NCBI GenBank assembly: GCA_965197545.1
Contig: CBDANJ010000007.1
Span: 1,178,001 to 1,242,000, forward strand
Direction: 5' to 3'
From: CATOSP01 sp965197545
GTDB lineage: Bacteria > Chloroflexota > Dehalococcoidia > Lucifugimonadales > UBA3495
Length of the DNA stretch: 64,000 bases
The first letter of the stretch is position 1. Each line of letters starts with the position of its first letter. Below, in pieces: positions 25,962-34,300 of the stretch. Under the pieces are notes generated by a model. The model was not told the DNA's origin and did no database searches. It saw nothing but the letters and a program-made list of their open reading frames with translations. Both the position numbers and the translations under genes were made by a program.

Positions 25962-26615
25962 ATGACGATGCGGAAGCGGCTCCCTCGACGACGGCAGCAG
26001 ATCCTCGACTTCATCCAGGACTTTATCGCCGAAAACGGTATTCCTCCGACAGTGCGAGACGTTCAACGAGCTTGCGACATTAGCTCGACGTCGGTGGTTG
26101 ATTACAACCTGAAGATACTGGACCGGGATGGGTACCTCAACCGGCGCCCCGATGTGGCTCGCGGGATCGAACTGCTGGACGAGGAAGGTCAGCCCGTGTC
26201 CAACGCCCCGAGAGTGCAGATAGTCGGCGGAATCGCAGCGGGCCTCCCCATCCCAGTCTTCTCGACCGAGGAAGCGGCTTCCAGCGAAGAGTTTGACACT
26301 ATAGAGGTCTCGCCGGACCTTCCCCGCCGGCACGGGAAGTTATACGGACTGACAGTACAGGGTACGTCGATGATCGATGCGCTGATTGACGACGGCGACG
26401 TGGTGATAATCAAACCGGCTAGAGAGGCTTCCAACGGTGAGATGGTAGTTGCTTGGCTAAAGGACCAGGAGGAAGTCACGCTAAAAAAATTCTACTTGGA
26501 AGGCGAACAGGTGCGGCTTCAGCCGGCGAACAGTCAGATGGAGCCGATTTACAGCCCGGCAGCCAACGTGGAGGTCCACGGAAAAGTCGTGACCGTGATC
26601 CGGAAGTTTACATAA
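25962..26615 (+). CDS. lexA: LexA repressor
   Basis: 217 residues. SOS repressor that cleaves itself when RecA filaments form. An N-terminal winged helix-turn-helix (about 1-70; R-Q-Q-I-L-D-F-I then P-T-V-R-D-V-Q) is followed by the S24 peptidase domain. The scissile Ala93-Gly94 lies in I-A-A-G, the nucleophile Ser136 in Q-G-T-S-M, and the general base Lys175 in E-V-T-L-K. All three are intact. A candidate operator lies over its own promoter. A 7-bp hairpin at 26626-26644 follows the stop. Confidence 0.95.
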   Translation: MTMRKRLPRRRQQILDFIQDFIAENGIPPTVRDVQRACDISSTSVVDYNLKILDRDGYLNRRPDVARGIELLDEEGQPVSNAPRVQIVGGIAAGLPIPVFSTEEAASSEEFDTIEVSPDLPRRHGKLYGLTVQGTSMIDALIDDGDVVIIKPAREASNGEMVVAWLKDQEEVTLKKFYLEGEQVRLQPANSQMEPIYSPAANVEVHGKVVTVIRKFT

Positions 26616-26625
26616 CTTCAGGCTA

Positions 26626-26644
26626 TCGGAGGTGACGCCTCCGA
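26626..26644 (+). terminator. Short hairpin after lexA, possible terminator
   Basis: TCGGAGG and CCTCCGA arms with a 5-nt loop, 10 nt past the lexA stop, with no T run. The rest of the gap to 26903 shows no gene or motif. Confidence 0.3.
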
Positions 26645-26903
26645 GTAAGGGATTGGCTAATGGGCCAAGGCACTCGTGAGAAAGCCGGTTTTAGCGTGTC
26701 TCTTGGTCTCGTCGGGATGCGGAGTTCTCCAATGGCCATGTCTGATGACGGTTCTGGCGAAGTGGGGTTAAGGATTCCCATTTTTGCGGGGACCACGGTG
26801 CTGAGGTGACGGTGGGGCCGGGGAATGACAGGGCTTCGGGGATGATCAGGGGGGCAGCGGGCTAGTGGGTCTCAATCATCCTTGCCTCGGGTTGTGGTCA
26901 GGG

Positions 26904-27272
26904 TCACTTGCGGACATTGGTGAGTGCGCCGTAGGTCGACACGATGAATGGGACGCTGTAGGTGAGAGGTATCTTCCAATAGAAGGCGTTGCGCCACTCT
27001 CCCGCCAAGAGTACATCACCCTGGTTAAGGAGCGTTAATACTGTTCCGACCACGAGAGCGGCGTATAAGGAGCGGCGGAGCAAGGGCCGGTGTCCTAGGG
27101 CGCATCGAAGGCATTTGGTCATGTCAGATTCTTGTGTTGGCGTCCCTGGGTCTGGGGCAGGCTGCCTTATTTTGAATGTGTAGCGCTGGCCCTCTCGAAA
27201 GTGGCGTCCGCAAACGGCGCACGACCCTTGTGTGTCGATTTGTCCGGTATCCGCGCCTGGCATGGTGTTCAT
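26904..27272 (-). CDS. NrtS-like small membrane protein with N-terminal zinc-ribbon cysteines
   Basis: 122 residues from ATG 27272 (ATG 27263 also possible). The C-terminal half has two predicted membrane helices (about 68-88 and 97-117) with R-R-S-L-x-x-A-L-V-V-G-T, a central N-Q-G-D and W-K-I-P-L-T-Y-x-V-P-F-x-V-S-T-Y-G-A. This is the pattern of NrtS, a small nitrate/nitrite transport protein known from marine cyanobacteria. The N-terminal half adds C18-x2-C21 and C54-x2-C57, a likely zinc ribbon not part of the NrtS core. Transport role is inferred from similarity by eye. Confidence 0.7.
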   Translation of the reverse strand: MNTMPGADTGQIDTQGSCAVCGRHFREGQRYTFKIRQPAPDPGTPTQESDMTKCLRCALGHRPLLRRSLYAALVVGTVLTLLNQGDVLLAGEWRNAFYWKIPLTYSVPFIVSTYGALTNVRK

Positions 27273-27454
27273 TTGATATGTTCCGATGCCTTGAATGGAT
27301 TGAGTGTCGGCCGAGAAAAGAGGGCTGCGGGGGTTTCGGCAGTGTATGGTTGCCGGGATTCGATGTCAACGCTTGGGTTGTTCTGGCTACGATGAGGGTT
27401 TTATACTAGGATCCCGATGCAGATCATAGTCCTGATTGAGGATTAGAGGCGCGC

Positions 27455-28141
27455 ATGTATGACTTCCATACCCACACTTTTCTTAGTGATGGTGTGCTAT
27501 CTCCCATTGAGCTAATTCGGCGGGCGTTGGTTCGCGGGTATCAGGCCATCGGCGTCACCGACCACGTCGGCATTGGCAACCTGGAACTGGTGGTGAAGAC
27601 ACTGGTGACCGATTGCGCCGAGGCGACCAAGAGGTGGGACATTCTTGCGGTCCCCGGCGTAGAGATCACGCACGTTCCAAAAGATGATATCGACATGGTG
27701 GCTCGCGCCGCGAAAGAGATGGGTGCGAAGCTGGTCAACGTACATGGTGAGACGATTGTGGAGCCTGTGGAGCCGGGCACGAATGAGGCGGCTGTCCGGT
27801 CGCCTGCGGTGGACATTCTCGCCCATCCGGGCCTGATAACCTACGAGATCGCCAGACTTGCGGCGGAGAACGGCGTTTTCCTGGAAGTTTCGGCGCGTAA
27901 GGGCCACAGTCTGTCCAACGGTCACGTCGTGAATACCGCCAGGCGCGCCGGAGCCAGTATTGTTCTGGACTCGGATGCTCACGAGCCTGGTGATTTGCTT
28001 ACATCGGACCTGGCCGAGGATATAGCAACGGGCGCAGGCCTCGATGCCGACGAAGCCTACGCCTTATTGCGTCTGAACCCCTGTTCCTTGCTTGCTAAGT
28101 TGGGATTTGACTTTGCTCCAGCTACGACTCCGGGCCATTAG
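27455..28141 (+). CDS. PHP-domain phosphoesterase (histidinol-phosphatase-like)
   Basis: 228 residues. The PHP metal site motifs occur in order: F-H-T-H-T (His5, His7), T-D-H near 37, G-V-E-I-T-H (Glu), H-G-E near 94, I-L-A-H-P-G, and D-S-D-A-H near 172. Stand-alone PHP proteins hydrolyse phosphate esters, such as histidinol phosphate or small nucleotides. TATACT at 27402-27407 is a likely -10, about 45 nt before the ATG. No his genes are nearby, so the substrate stays open. Confidence 0.88.
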   Translation: MYDFHTHTFLSDGVLSPIELIRRALVRGYQAIGVTDHVGIGNLELVVKTLVTDCAEATKRWDILAVPGVEITHVPKDDIDMVARAAKEMGAKLVNVHGETIVEPVEPGTNEAAVRSPAVDILAHPGLITYEIARLAAENGVFLEVSARKGHSLSNGHVVNTARRAGASIVLDSDAHEPGDLLTSDLAEDIATGAGLDADEAYALLRLNPCSLLAKLGFDFAPATTPGH

Positions 28142-28167
28142 GACTAGGGCAACGCATACGGGTCCGA

Positions 28168-28311
28168 TTAGGCGGCCTTCCCGATGCGGAACACCTTGGT
28201 CCCGCAGACAGGACAGACACCTTGAGTTGCGGGCCTGCCATTCTTAAGAGTCACCTGCTGAGGGTTCTGAATCTCCTGCTTACCCCGGCACTTGAAGCAA
28301 TAAGCCTCCAT
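28168..28311 (-). CDS. DUF5679 zinc-ribbon microprotein (47 aa)
   Basis: 47 residues starting M-E-A-Y-C-F-K-C-R. Two C-x2-C pairs (Cys5/Cys8 and Cys33/Cys36) frame a conserved T-L-K-N-G-R-P-A-T-Q-G-V-C-P-V-C-G core, the DUF5679 signature. Family members are short and common in Chloroflexota and Actinobacteria. Function unknown; a zinc-binding nucleic-acid or topoisomerase-like ribbon is possible. It is convergent with the PHP gene, 26 nt apart. Confidence 0.85.
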   Translation of the reverse strand: MEAYCFKCRGKQEIQNPQQVTLKNGRPATQGVCPVCGTKVFRIGKAA

Positions 28312-28567
28312 CGTCTACACCCCCAAAGAATTGGTCACGGTTGGTCTACAATGATTCGACGGGATATAGGTCGGTAGGGTCTCTCGTCGCACCGGGCTTG
28401 ACAGGGGCAAGGGTGAGACGTGGCGGGTGGGGAGCGTCCCCATGATACTCTGCCACGCCTGAGAACCCTGCTCTCAGGCGTGTCCGACCCCTAGAATAGT
28501 ACTATGGAATATACAGGGCTCACGCACGATGTCAAGGCGGTAAGTTTTGAATATATCGCCTTCATCG
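28312..28567 (-). other. Structured gap between truB and the DUF5679 gene
   Basis: 256 bp without a protein frame. It holds a perfect 10-bp-stem hairpin (28455-28464 with 28472-28481, 7-nt loop) and a nearby TGGGGA/TCCCCA hairpin (about 28435-28450). The first may end the truB transcript, though no T run follows. No tRNA, SRP, RNase P or 6S signature was found. Confidence 0.4.
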
Positions 28568-29533
28568 TTAGTCCCGGGAGGGAGCGAAGGGAGAAGGGGA
28601 GTCGGTCTGGAACACTTTAACGGGCTTCCATGAGTTGGTGGGCCGGTCGAATCGCACGACAGCCAGGAATCTTCCGTCCGAGCTATAGGCGCGGTATGGT
28701 TCCAAGTACCCGGCTCCCGCTCCTGAGTCGTTCAGGCTGACGGTCTGGCCGTTCATCAGGTAGCGTTCAGCGTGTGGCCCTACAGACAACGCTTTGAAGT
28801 CTCTCAATATCCAGTCTACGGGCAAAAGGCGCTGTTGCCATCCGTCCGCACCGGGACCCGCCTCTTCCAACTGGGCGGGGGTGAACGCGGAGTCCGCGTG
28901 AAATGCCCCGCAAGTGAGTCGTTCCAGGTTGGCGACGTGGGCCCCGCAACCCATGGCTTCCCCCAGGTCGTGGGCCAGGGAGCGCATGTAGGCCCCTTTT
29001 CCACACTCCACGTCCAACACCAGGGTGGGCGTCTCGCACTCCAGGATACTGATATTGTAAATCTCCACGGGCCGCGGCTCGCGCTCCACCTCGACGCCGG
29101 CCCGGGCCAGCTTGTATAGGCGCTGGCCCCCAACTTTAATCGCACTATACATCGGAGGGGTCTGTTGAATAAGTCCCAGGAAGGGCTGGATCGCCTGCTC
29201 GACCTGAGGCCGCGTCACGTCACTGGCGTCCCGGCTGGCCAGGACTTCTCCTTCGGCGTCGTAGGTCGAAGTGGTCTCGCCCAATTTGACCTGCATCAAG
29301 TACCGTTTGATGCCGCTTACCACGTATTCCATCAGGCGGGTTGCCTGTCCGAAACACACGGGTAGGACTCCTTGGGCCAGAGGGTCCATTGTGCCGCCGT
29401 GGCCCACCTTCTGACGCTGGCCGGTGATCCGTTTGACCTGCCTGAGGGCCTCCATGGAGGTAATCCCGGATGGCTTGTAGAGGTTGATAAACCCGTTCAT
29501 GGTAGGGCGTCCGTTGTTCCGGTTGCGAGGCAT
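28568..29533 (-). CDS. truB: tRNA pseudouridine(55) synthase TruB
   Basis: 321 residues from ATG 29533, 3 nt after the rbfA stop (coupled translation likely). An internal ATG at 29500 would give the usual family N-terminus. It isomerises U55 in the T loop of tRNAs. G-F-I-N-L-Y-K-P-S-G-I-T-S and the catalytic Asp in G-G-T-M-D-P-L-A-Q-G-V-L-P-V are present. Y-D-A-E-G-E and the K-G-A-Y-M-R-S-L-A-H-D-L-G segment follow, then a C-terminal PUA-like region. Last gene of the nusA-infB operon. Confidence 0.95.
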   Translation of the reverse strand: MPRNRNNGRPTMNGFINLYKPSGITSMEALRQVKRITGQRQKVGHGGTMDPLAQGVLPVCFGQATRLMEYVVSGIKRYLMQVKLGETTSTYDAEGEVLASRDASDVTRPQVEQAIQPFLGLIQQTPPMYSAIKVGGQRLYKLARAGVEVEREPRPVEIYNISILECETPTLVLDVECGKGAYMRSLAHDLGEAMGCGAHVANLERLTCGAFHADSAFTPAQLEEAGPGADGWQQRLLPVDWILRDFKALSVGPHAERYLMNGQTVSLNDSGAGAGYLEPYRAYSSDGRFLAVVRFDRPTNSWKPVKVFQTDSPSPFAPSRD

Positions 29534-29536
29534 GGT

Positions 29537-29953
29537 CTACGCTTCATCCTGGAAAGGGACCCTGCGCTCCCGACGCGGAATGCGAGGGCTGCTGGGAGGC
29601 TCGGGGATGTCGTCTTCCCTGATGCGGTCCATGATCTGAAACAGATGGTCCGCTTCTTCGAGAGTATCGTCAAGCGCGAAGGATAGGAAGGGTGTATACC
29701 GGAGGGCTACCCGGTCCCTGAGCTCCCTTCGCAGGAATGTGGCGGCAGACTGGATTCCGTCCATCGCGGCATTCTTGGTATCGTCGTCTCCCATGACACT
29801 GAGAAGCACCTTGGCGTTCCGGAGGTCACTTGAAGTGTTGACCTGGGTGACGCTGATGACGCCATTTAGCCTAGGGTCCTTGATGTGGCGCAACAGCACG
29901 AAGCTGATCTCCGTGCGCAGTAATTCGTTGATGCGATTGATGCGTCTGGACAT
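29537..29953 (-). CDS. rbfA: Ribosome-binding factor A
   Basis: 138 residues. A KH-type protein that helps mature the 5' end of 16S rRNA in the 30S subunit. Typical R-I-N-E-L-L-R-T-E-I-S near the start, the D-P-R-L-N-G-V-I-S-V-T-Q-V strand, L-R-N-A-K-V-L-L-S-V, and L-R-R-E-L-R-D-R-V-A-L-R-Y-T-P are present. A charged tail with a Ser-Ser-Pro-Arg-Ile-Pro-Arg stretch is longer than usual. It lies between infB and truB as in most bacteria. Confidence 0.94.
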   Translation of the reverse strand: MSRRINRINELLRTEISFVLLRHIKDPRLNGVISVTQVNTSSDLRNAKVLLSVMGDDDTKNAAMDGIQSAATFLRRELRDRVALRYTPFLSFALDDTLEEADHLFQIMDRIREDDIPEPPSSPRIPRRERRVPFQDEA

Positions 29954-30013
29954 GGCGGGCTCCCGGCGAAGGGCAAGGTGAGCGCGAGGCGTAAGGACTG
30001 GACGGGGGAGGGC

Positions 30014-31855
30014 CTAGCGCCTTTCCCTTTCCTGCCGGTGGGACTCGATCACATCGCCTTCTTCGAATTCGTTAAAGCCCTGGAGAATGATGCCGCATTC
30101 TGTTCCAGCGGTGGCTTCGTTGACCTCGTCGCGGAAATGGCGGAGGCTGGTGATCGGCGAGTCGTGGACGACGGCCCCACTCCGAAGCACCCTGACAGTC
30201 GCGCCGCGAGTGATACGCCCATCCAGCACCCGGCATCCGGCGATACGGATGCCTCTGCGGGACGGAAATATCTCCCGAATCTCAGCATGACCGACGATGA
30301 TTTCGGTGAACTCCGGTTCGAGCATTCCATGAAGGGCAAGAGATACGTCGTCGATCAGTTGGTATATGATCTGATAATGGCGTATCTGGACACCCATCCG
30401 CAGGGCGAGCCGATCGGCGCTGGTCTCGGTGCCAACATTGAATCCGAGCACGATGGCGGTGGATGCACTGGCCAACAATACGTCCGACTCGGTGACGTTG
30501 CCACAGGCGGCGTGGAGGATTCTGACCTTGGCGTCTTCCTCCGTGAGACGGTCCAGGGCCTGCCGGACGGCCTCAACGCTACCTTGTACGTCCGCCTTCA
30601 GGACCAGGTTTAGCTCCTTGATGTCTCCGGGCGCGGTCTGGTTGACCACCTCCTCCAGCGTCAGAGCCCGGGCCTGGGCCTGCTGGTGGGAGGCGATGTT
30701 GGTACGTTCTTCCGCCATGTCCCGGGCGGTGCGTTCCTGGCGGACCACCATGAATTGGTCTCCAGCTTCAGGGAGAGAGCCGAAACCCAGGACCTCGACC
30801 GGGGTTGCCGGAGGAACAGTGGTAACCGGGTTGGCCTGGTGGTCGCTCATGGCCCGAATGCGTCCCCAGGCCCCGCCAGCCGTAATGTACTCGCCGGTGG
30901 AGAGTGTCCCGTCCTGGACCAAAAGGGTAGCGGTGGGGCCGCGCTTGCGGTCGAGCTTGGCCTCTATGACCACCCCGGATGCCGCCTTGTGAGGATTGGC
31001 CTTGAGCTCGGATATCTCGGCCACCACCTGGATATTTTCGAGAAGGTCGTCCACACCATCTCCGGTGCGGGCGGAGAGTTCCACCGATACGATTTCGCCG
31101 CCCCAGTCTTCGACCAACAGGTTCCTTTCGCTAAGTTGCCGTTTGACTCGCTCGGGGTCGGCGGCAGGCAGGTCCATTTTGTTGATGGCGACGATTATAG
31201 GGACGCCGGCGGCTTTCGCGTGGTCGATGGCTTCATCAGTTTGGGGCATGATGCCGTCGTCGGCTGCGACCACGAGCACGGCGATGTCGGTTACACGAGA
31301 ACCCCGCGCCCGGATGGCGGTAAAGGCCGCGTGGCCGGGTGTGTCCAGGAAGGTGATCTTACCGCCATTGAGGTCCACCTGGTAGGCCCCGATGTGCTGG
31401 GTGATGCCCCCGACCTCTTTGTCGGCGACGCTGGCCGTCCTGATAGTGTCTAGCAGGGCAGTCTTGCCGTGGTCAACATGGCCCAGGATGGTTACAATCG
31501 GGGACCGGCTCTCCAAGCCGGCTTCCTCTTCCGAATCTAGGCCGTTCTCAGATTGCTCAGACACCGGGGCTTCCGGTTCGGCCATAGCGGTCCTGATGCC
31601 GAACGCGGTGGTGACCAGTGTAGCCATCTTGTAATCGATGACCTGGTTCATGGCCGCCATGATGCCGTTGCGCATCAATTGCTTGATAACGTCAATGGGG
31701 CTCTGGTCTATAAGCTCGGAGAGCCGTTGGACCGTCAGAGTCTCCGGCAAGATAAGGGTCCGGGGCTGTGCCCGGCGTGTTTGGGCAGTTCTTCGCCCCC
31801 CACCGGCAGCCCTGGTCCGGTCATCCGCAGGGGCTGTGCGTCCATCAGTAGTCAT
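30014..31855 (-). CDS. infB: Translation initiation factor IF-2
   Basis: 613 residues, a short form with only about 120 residues before the GTPase domain. It places fMet-tRNA on the 30S subunit. A basic N-terminal segment (11-32) precedes an IF2-N helix (40-65). GTPase motifs are G-H-V-D-H-G-K-T at 125-132, D-T-P-G-H-A-A-F, and N-K-M-D. Domains II, III and the C-terminal fMet-binding domain (G-x-E-C-G-I-x-L near the end) follow. Its ATG follows directly on the ylxR stop. Confidence 0.97.
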   Translation of the reverse strand: MTTDGRTAPADDRTRAAGGGRRTAQTRRAQPRTLILPETLTVQRLSELIDQSPIDVIKQLMRNGIMAAMNQVIDYKMATLVTTAFGIRTAMAEPEAPVSEQSENGLDSEEEAGLESRSPIVTILGHVDHGKTALLDTIRTASVADKEVGGITQHIGAYQVDLNGGKITFLDTPGHAAFTAIRARGSRVTDIAVLVVAADDGIMPQTDEAIDHAKAAGVPIIVAINKMDLPAADPERVKRQLSERNLLVEDWGGEIVSVELSARTGDGVDDLLENIQVVAEISELKANPHKAASGVVIEAKLDRKRGPTATLLVQDGTLSTGEYITAGGAWGRIRAMSDHQANPVTTVPPATPVEVLGFGSLPEAGDQFMVVRQERTARDMAEERTNIASHQQAQARALTLEEVVNQTAPGDIKELNLVLKADVQGSVEAVRQALDRLTEEDAKVRILHAACGNVTESDVLLASASTAIVLGFNVGTETSADRLALRMGVQIRHYQIIYQLIDDVSLALHGMLEPEFTEIIVGHAEIREIFPSRRGIRIAGCRVLDGRITRGATVRVLRSGAVVHDSPITSLRHFRDEVNEATAGTECGIILQGFNEFEEGDVIESHRQERERR

Positions 31856-32152
31856 TTAGTGCTCCACCGAGGATTGCTCGGCCACCGCTTGTTGATAGTA
31901 GAACATGATGTCGTTGCGATTTTCGTCTGAAAGGGAAACGCCCAAGCTTCTATCAAGGGCGGCTTTTGAAAGGCCTCGTTCCCAGCAGTTGGAGGAGCCA
32001 CATAGGTAAGCGCCGCGCCCTGCCAGCTTTCCGGAGGGGTCCACCGCTACGAGCCCGTCCGGCGTTCGGACCACCCTGTGCAGTTCCCGTTTGGGAAACC
32101 GTTGCCCGCAGGCGACGCATTTCCGTTCCGGGACGTGACGTGGCTTGACCAA
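31856..32152 (-). CDS. YlxR / RnpM family RNA-binding protein
   Basis: 98 residues. Family motifs are R-K-C-V-A-C-G-Q (Cys12, Cys15), a central V-D-P-S-G-K-L-A-G-R-G-A-Y-L-C and A-L-D-R-S-L-G. YlxR proteins bind RNA, and the Bacillus member modulates RNase P. It lies in the conserved place between nusA and infB, with the stop codon touching the infB start. The ~35-residue tail is acidic and Gln/Tyr-rich. Confidence 0.92.
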   Translation of the reverse strand: MVKPRHVPERKCVACGQRFPKRELHRVVRTPDGLVAVDPSGKLAGRGAYLCGSSNCWERGLSKAALDRSLGVSLSDENRNDIMFYYQQAVAEQSSVEH

Positions 32153-32186
32153 AGCGGCCCTCCGGCCCCAAGGTGTGGGAGCCGAG

Positions 32187-33806
32187 TTAGCGGCCTCCCT
32201 GGCGAGCTCCCCTCGCCCGGTTTCCGCCTCGGCGGCCGCGCCGGTCCCGGCGCCCGCCGCCCCTCGATTCCTCTATGATGTCTTCCGCGAACCTGATCTT
32301 GCCGGCATCGGGGGTGAGGACTGACATCTCGGGCAGTTCGGCGAATCCATCTTCCGCCGGTTCCTCCTCGTCTGCCAGGTCCTGCTCTTCCAGAACTTCT
32401 ACGTTGTCCAGGGTGAAGGACTCCAGTTCGTCGACGCTGATGCCATCGTCCGAGGTTACGGCCTGGCCGGTTGCGGCCTCGTCCTCTTCACGGATCAGCG
32501 CTGCCAGGATTTCCTCCTCATCCAGTTGCTCGGTGGCGTCGGCTGGCGTGACTACGGCCTCGGCCTGATTGACGGGCTGTTCGGTGAGAGTCCCTATTCC
32601 CGCACCCTCGAGTACGTCTGCAACCGTTAATTCGGAAATCTCGTCAGCCTCGTCGACGGTCACACCGTCGGCCACCGCCAATTCGTCGTCGGCGTCCAAT
32701 ACTGGGACTTCCTCGGGCTCCGGTTCTGCGATCTTGCGTAACCTGCGGGCTTCCCTGATTTCCTCCCACTCGGTCATCCCCTTGATGTCCAGCCGCCATC
32801 CGGTCAGTCTGGCTGCCAGACGAGTGTTCTGGCCCTCTTTACCGATGGCGAGGGACAACTGACGGTCCGGTACGACCACGATTGCCGACTGGTCCGAGGA
32901 AGCTAATTCGACTTCGACCACCTCGGAGGGGCTGAGGGCCTTGGAGATAAACACCTTTGGGTCTCTATCCCAGGAAATAACGTCTATCTTCTCGCCCTGA
33001 AGCTCGTTGACGATGCTCTGTATTCGATTGCCCCGCACCCCGATACACGATCCAACCGGGTCTATCCCCTGCTGGGTAGCGGTCACGGCAACTTTGCTGC
33101 GAAAGCCCGCTTCCCGGGCGATGGCCTTGATTTCCACTACGCCGTTGTGGACCTCGGGCACTTCGATCTCGAAGAGCCTCTTCAGCATGTCCTTGTGACT
33201 GCGTGAGACCAGTATCTCCGGTCCCTTTGAGGCGTTGCGAACGCTGAGAACAAAGACTTTGGACCGCTGACCCCGGCGGTACCGTTCCGTGGCGACTTGT
33301 TCTTCATACGGGAGGATCGCCTGGGCGCGGCCGCCAAGGTCCAGTGTGATGAAGCGGCCCGCTTCGGTCTGGTCTATCACGCCGGAGACAACGTCTCCTT
33401 CAAACTGGAGGAACTCTTGATAGAGCAGTTCGCGCTCGGCTTCCCGCAAGCGTTGCAGGACGACCTGCTTCGCGGTTTGCGCCGCGATGCGGCTGGCGTT
33501 ATGCGGGAGGGGCTCAGCCGCGGCTACCTCATCTCCGATGTCCGCGCCCTTCTTGATGTGCTGGGCGTCGCCGACACTGATCTCCCTGTCGGGGTCATCA
33601 ACGAGGTCTACAACTGTCTTGAGCGCGTAAACGCGCACATCACCGGTGTTGGGATTCAATTTGACGGATATATTCTGTCCCGACGCCGGGTTGTCCTTCT
33701 TGAACGCGGAAGCCAAGGCCACTTCGATCGCCTGAAGCACCTGCTCTCTAGGCAGATGTCGTTCCGCGGCCAACTGGGTCAAGGCTATCATAAAGTCGCT
33801 TTTCAT
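32187..33806 (-). CDS. nusA: Transcription termination/antitermination factor NusA with acidic and Arg/Gly-rich tail
   Basis: 539 residues from ATG 33806 with AGGAGG 7 nt upstream (a TTG at 33812 is the other option). It binds RNA polymerase and nascent RNA, controlling pausing and termination. N-terminal domain (1-125), S1 domain (about 130-200), and two KH domains to about 345 with G-S-C-I-G-V-R-G-N-R-I and A-I-G-K-E-G-Q-N are present. After them come about 145 residues very rich in Asp and Glu, then a C-terminal Arg/Gly-rich tail of about 25 residues. No rimP gene precedes it, unlike most bacteria. Confidence 0.95.
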   Translation of the reverse strand: MKSDFMIALTQLAAERHLPREQVLQAIEVALASAFKKDNPASGQNISVKLNPNTGDVRVYALKTVVDLVDDPDREISVGDAQHIKKGADIGDEVAAAEPLPHNASRIAAQTAKQVVLQRLREAERELLYQEFLQFEGDVVSGVIDQTEAGRFITLDLGGRAQAILPYEEQVATERYRRGQRSKVFVLSVRNASKGPEILVSRSHKDMLKRLFEIEVPEVHNGVVEIKAIAREAGFRSKVAVTATQQGIDPVGSCIGVRGNRIQSIVNELQGEKIDVISWDRDPKVFISKALSPSEVVEVELASSDQSAIVVVPDRQLSLAIGKEGQNTRLAARLTGWRLDIKGMTEWEEIREARRLRKIAEPEPEEVPVLDADDELAVADGVTVDEADEISELTVADVLEGAGIGTLTEQPVNQAEAVVTPADATEQLDEEEILAALIREEDEAATGQAVTSDDGISVDELESFTLDNVEVLEEQDLADEEEPAEDGFAELPEMSVLTPDAGKIRFAEDIIEESRGGGRRDRRGRRGGNRARGARQGGR

Positions 33807-33834
33807 GCCCAAGCCTCCTCAGAGAAGCTGCCCG

Positions 33835-33896
33835 AGACCCTGTCTGGGTCTTTCAGCAAGAAAGCGGGAACAACCCCGCTTTCTAAGGAGAGACCC
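33835..33896 (-). promoter_or_regulatory. nusA leader with competing hairpins
   Basis: In the roughly 120-nt leader, a perfect 10-bp hairpin (33875-33884 with 33859-33868) has a pyrimidine-rich 3' arm, like a terminator whose U tract is partly in the stem. An AGACCC (33846-33851, minus sense) can pair with a GGGTCT upstream (33891-33896) or with one downstream (33835-33840), so the two pairings exclude each other. A 30-codon Arg-rich open frame (33819-33911) also crosses the leader. Confidence 0.5.
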
Positions 33897-33936
33897 TCGT
33901 GCGACAAGCATTAAGTCATACACGATAACGCGATCA

Positions 33937-33966
33937 AGTATAGCACCGCGCACGGGAAGCTTTCAA
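33937..33966 (-). promoter_or_regulatory. Promoter of the nusA-infB operon
   Basis: TTGAAA (complement at 33961-33966), 18-bp spacer, then TGC-TATACT, an extended -10 (complement at 33937-33942). Predicted start is near 33930. Confidence 0.75.
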
Positions 33967-34069
33967 GGAGCCGGGAAAATGGTAACTGTTCAGAGATGAT
34001 GACGCAGAATGGCTGAATCCCATGTCGGTCATCTCTACGATAATCCTCTTAAGATGTCTCGCTGCAATT

Positions 34070-34214
34070 CGTCATTCCCGCGAAGAGCCTGCCCTCGGCT
34101 CGATCGGGGGCGGGAATCCAGAAATGCCGATGATATGGACAGTTGCTGGTTGCAAGGGTTTCTGGATTCCGGGTCAAAGCCTGCCACGTACTGGATACGG
34201 GGCCCGGAATGACG
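34070..34214. repeat. 145-bp palindromic CGTCATTCC repeat
   Basis: Outer arms CGTCATTCC/GGAATGACG (34070-34078, 34206-34214) and inner arms GGAATCCAGAAA/TTTCTGGATTCC (34113-34124, 34159-34170) make a long imperfect hairpin. Such CATTCCCG-type palindromes are dispersed elements in many genomes. It lies between the nusA promoter and the cysK stop. The flanks up to 34300 show no gene. Confidence 0.75.
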
Positions 34215-34300
34215 GGTTGGGAGTAGGAAGGACACATCAAGTCTGAACAGTTGCGGAAAATGACAGGAGAGGCGGGAGGGAGCCCCGGGAACCCGTTAGG

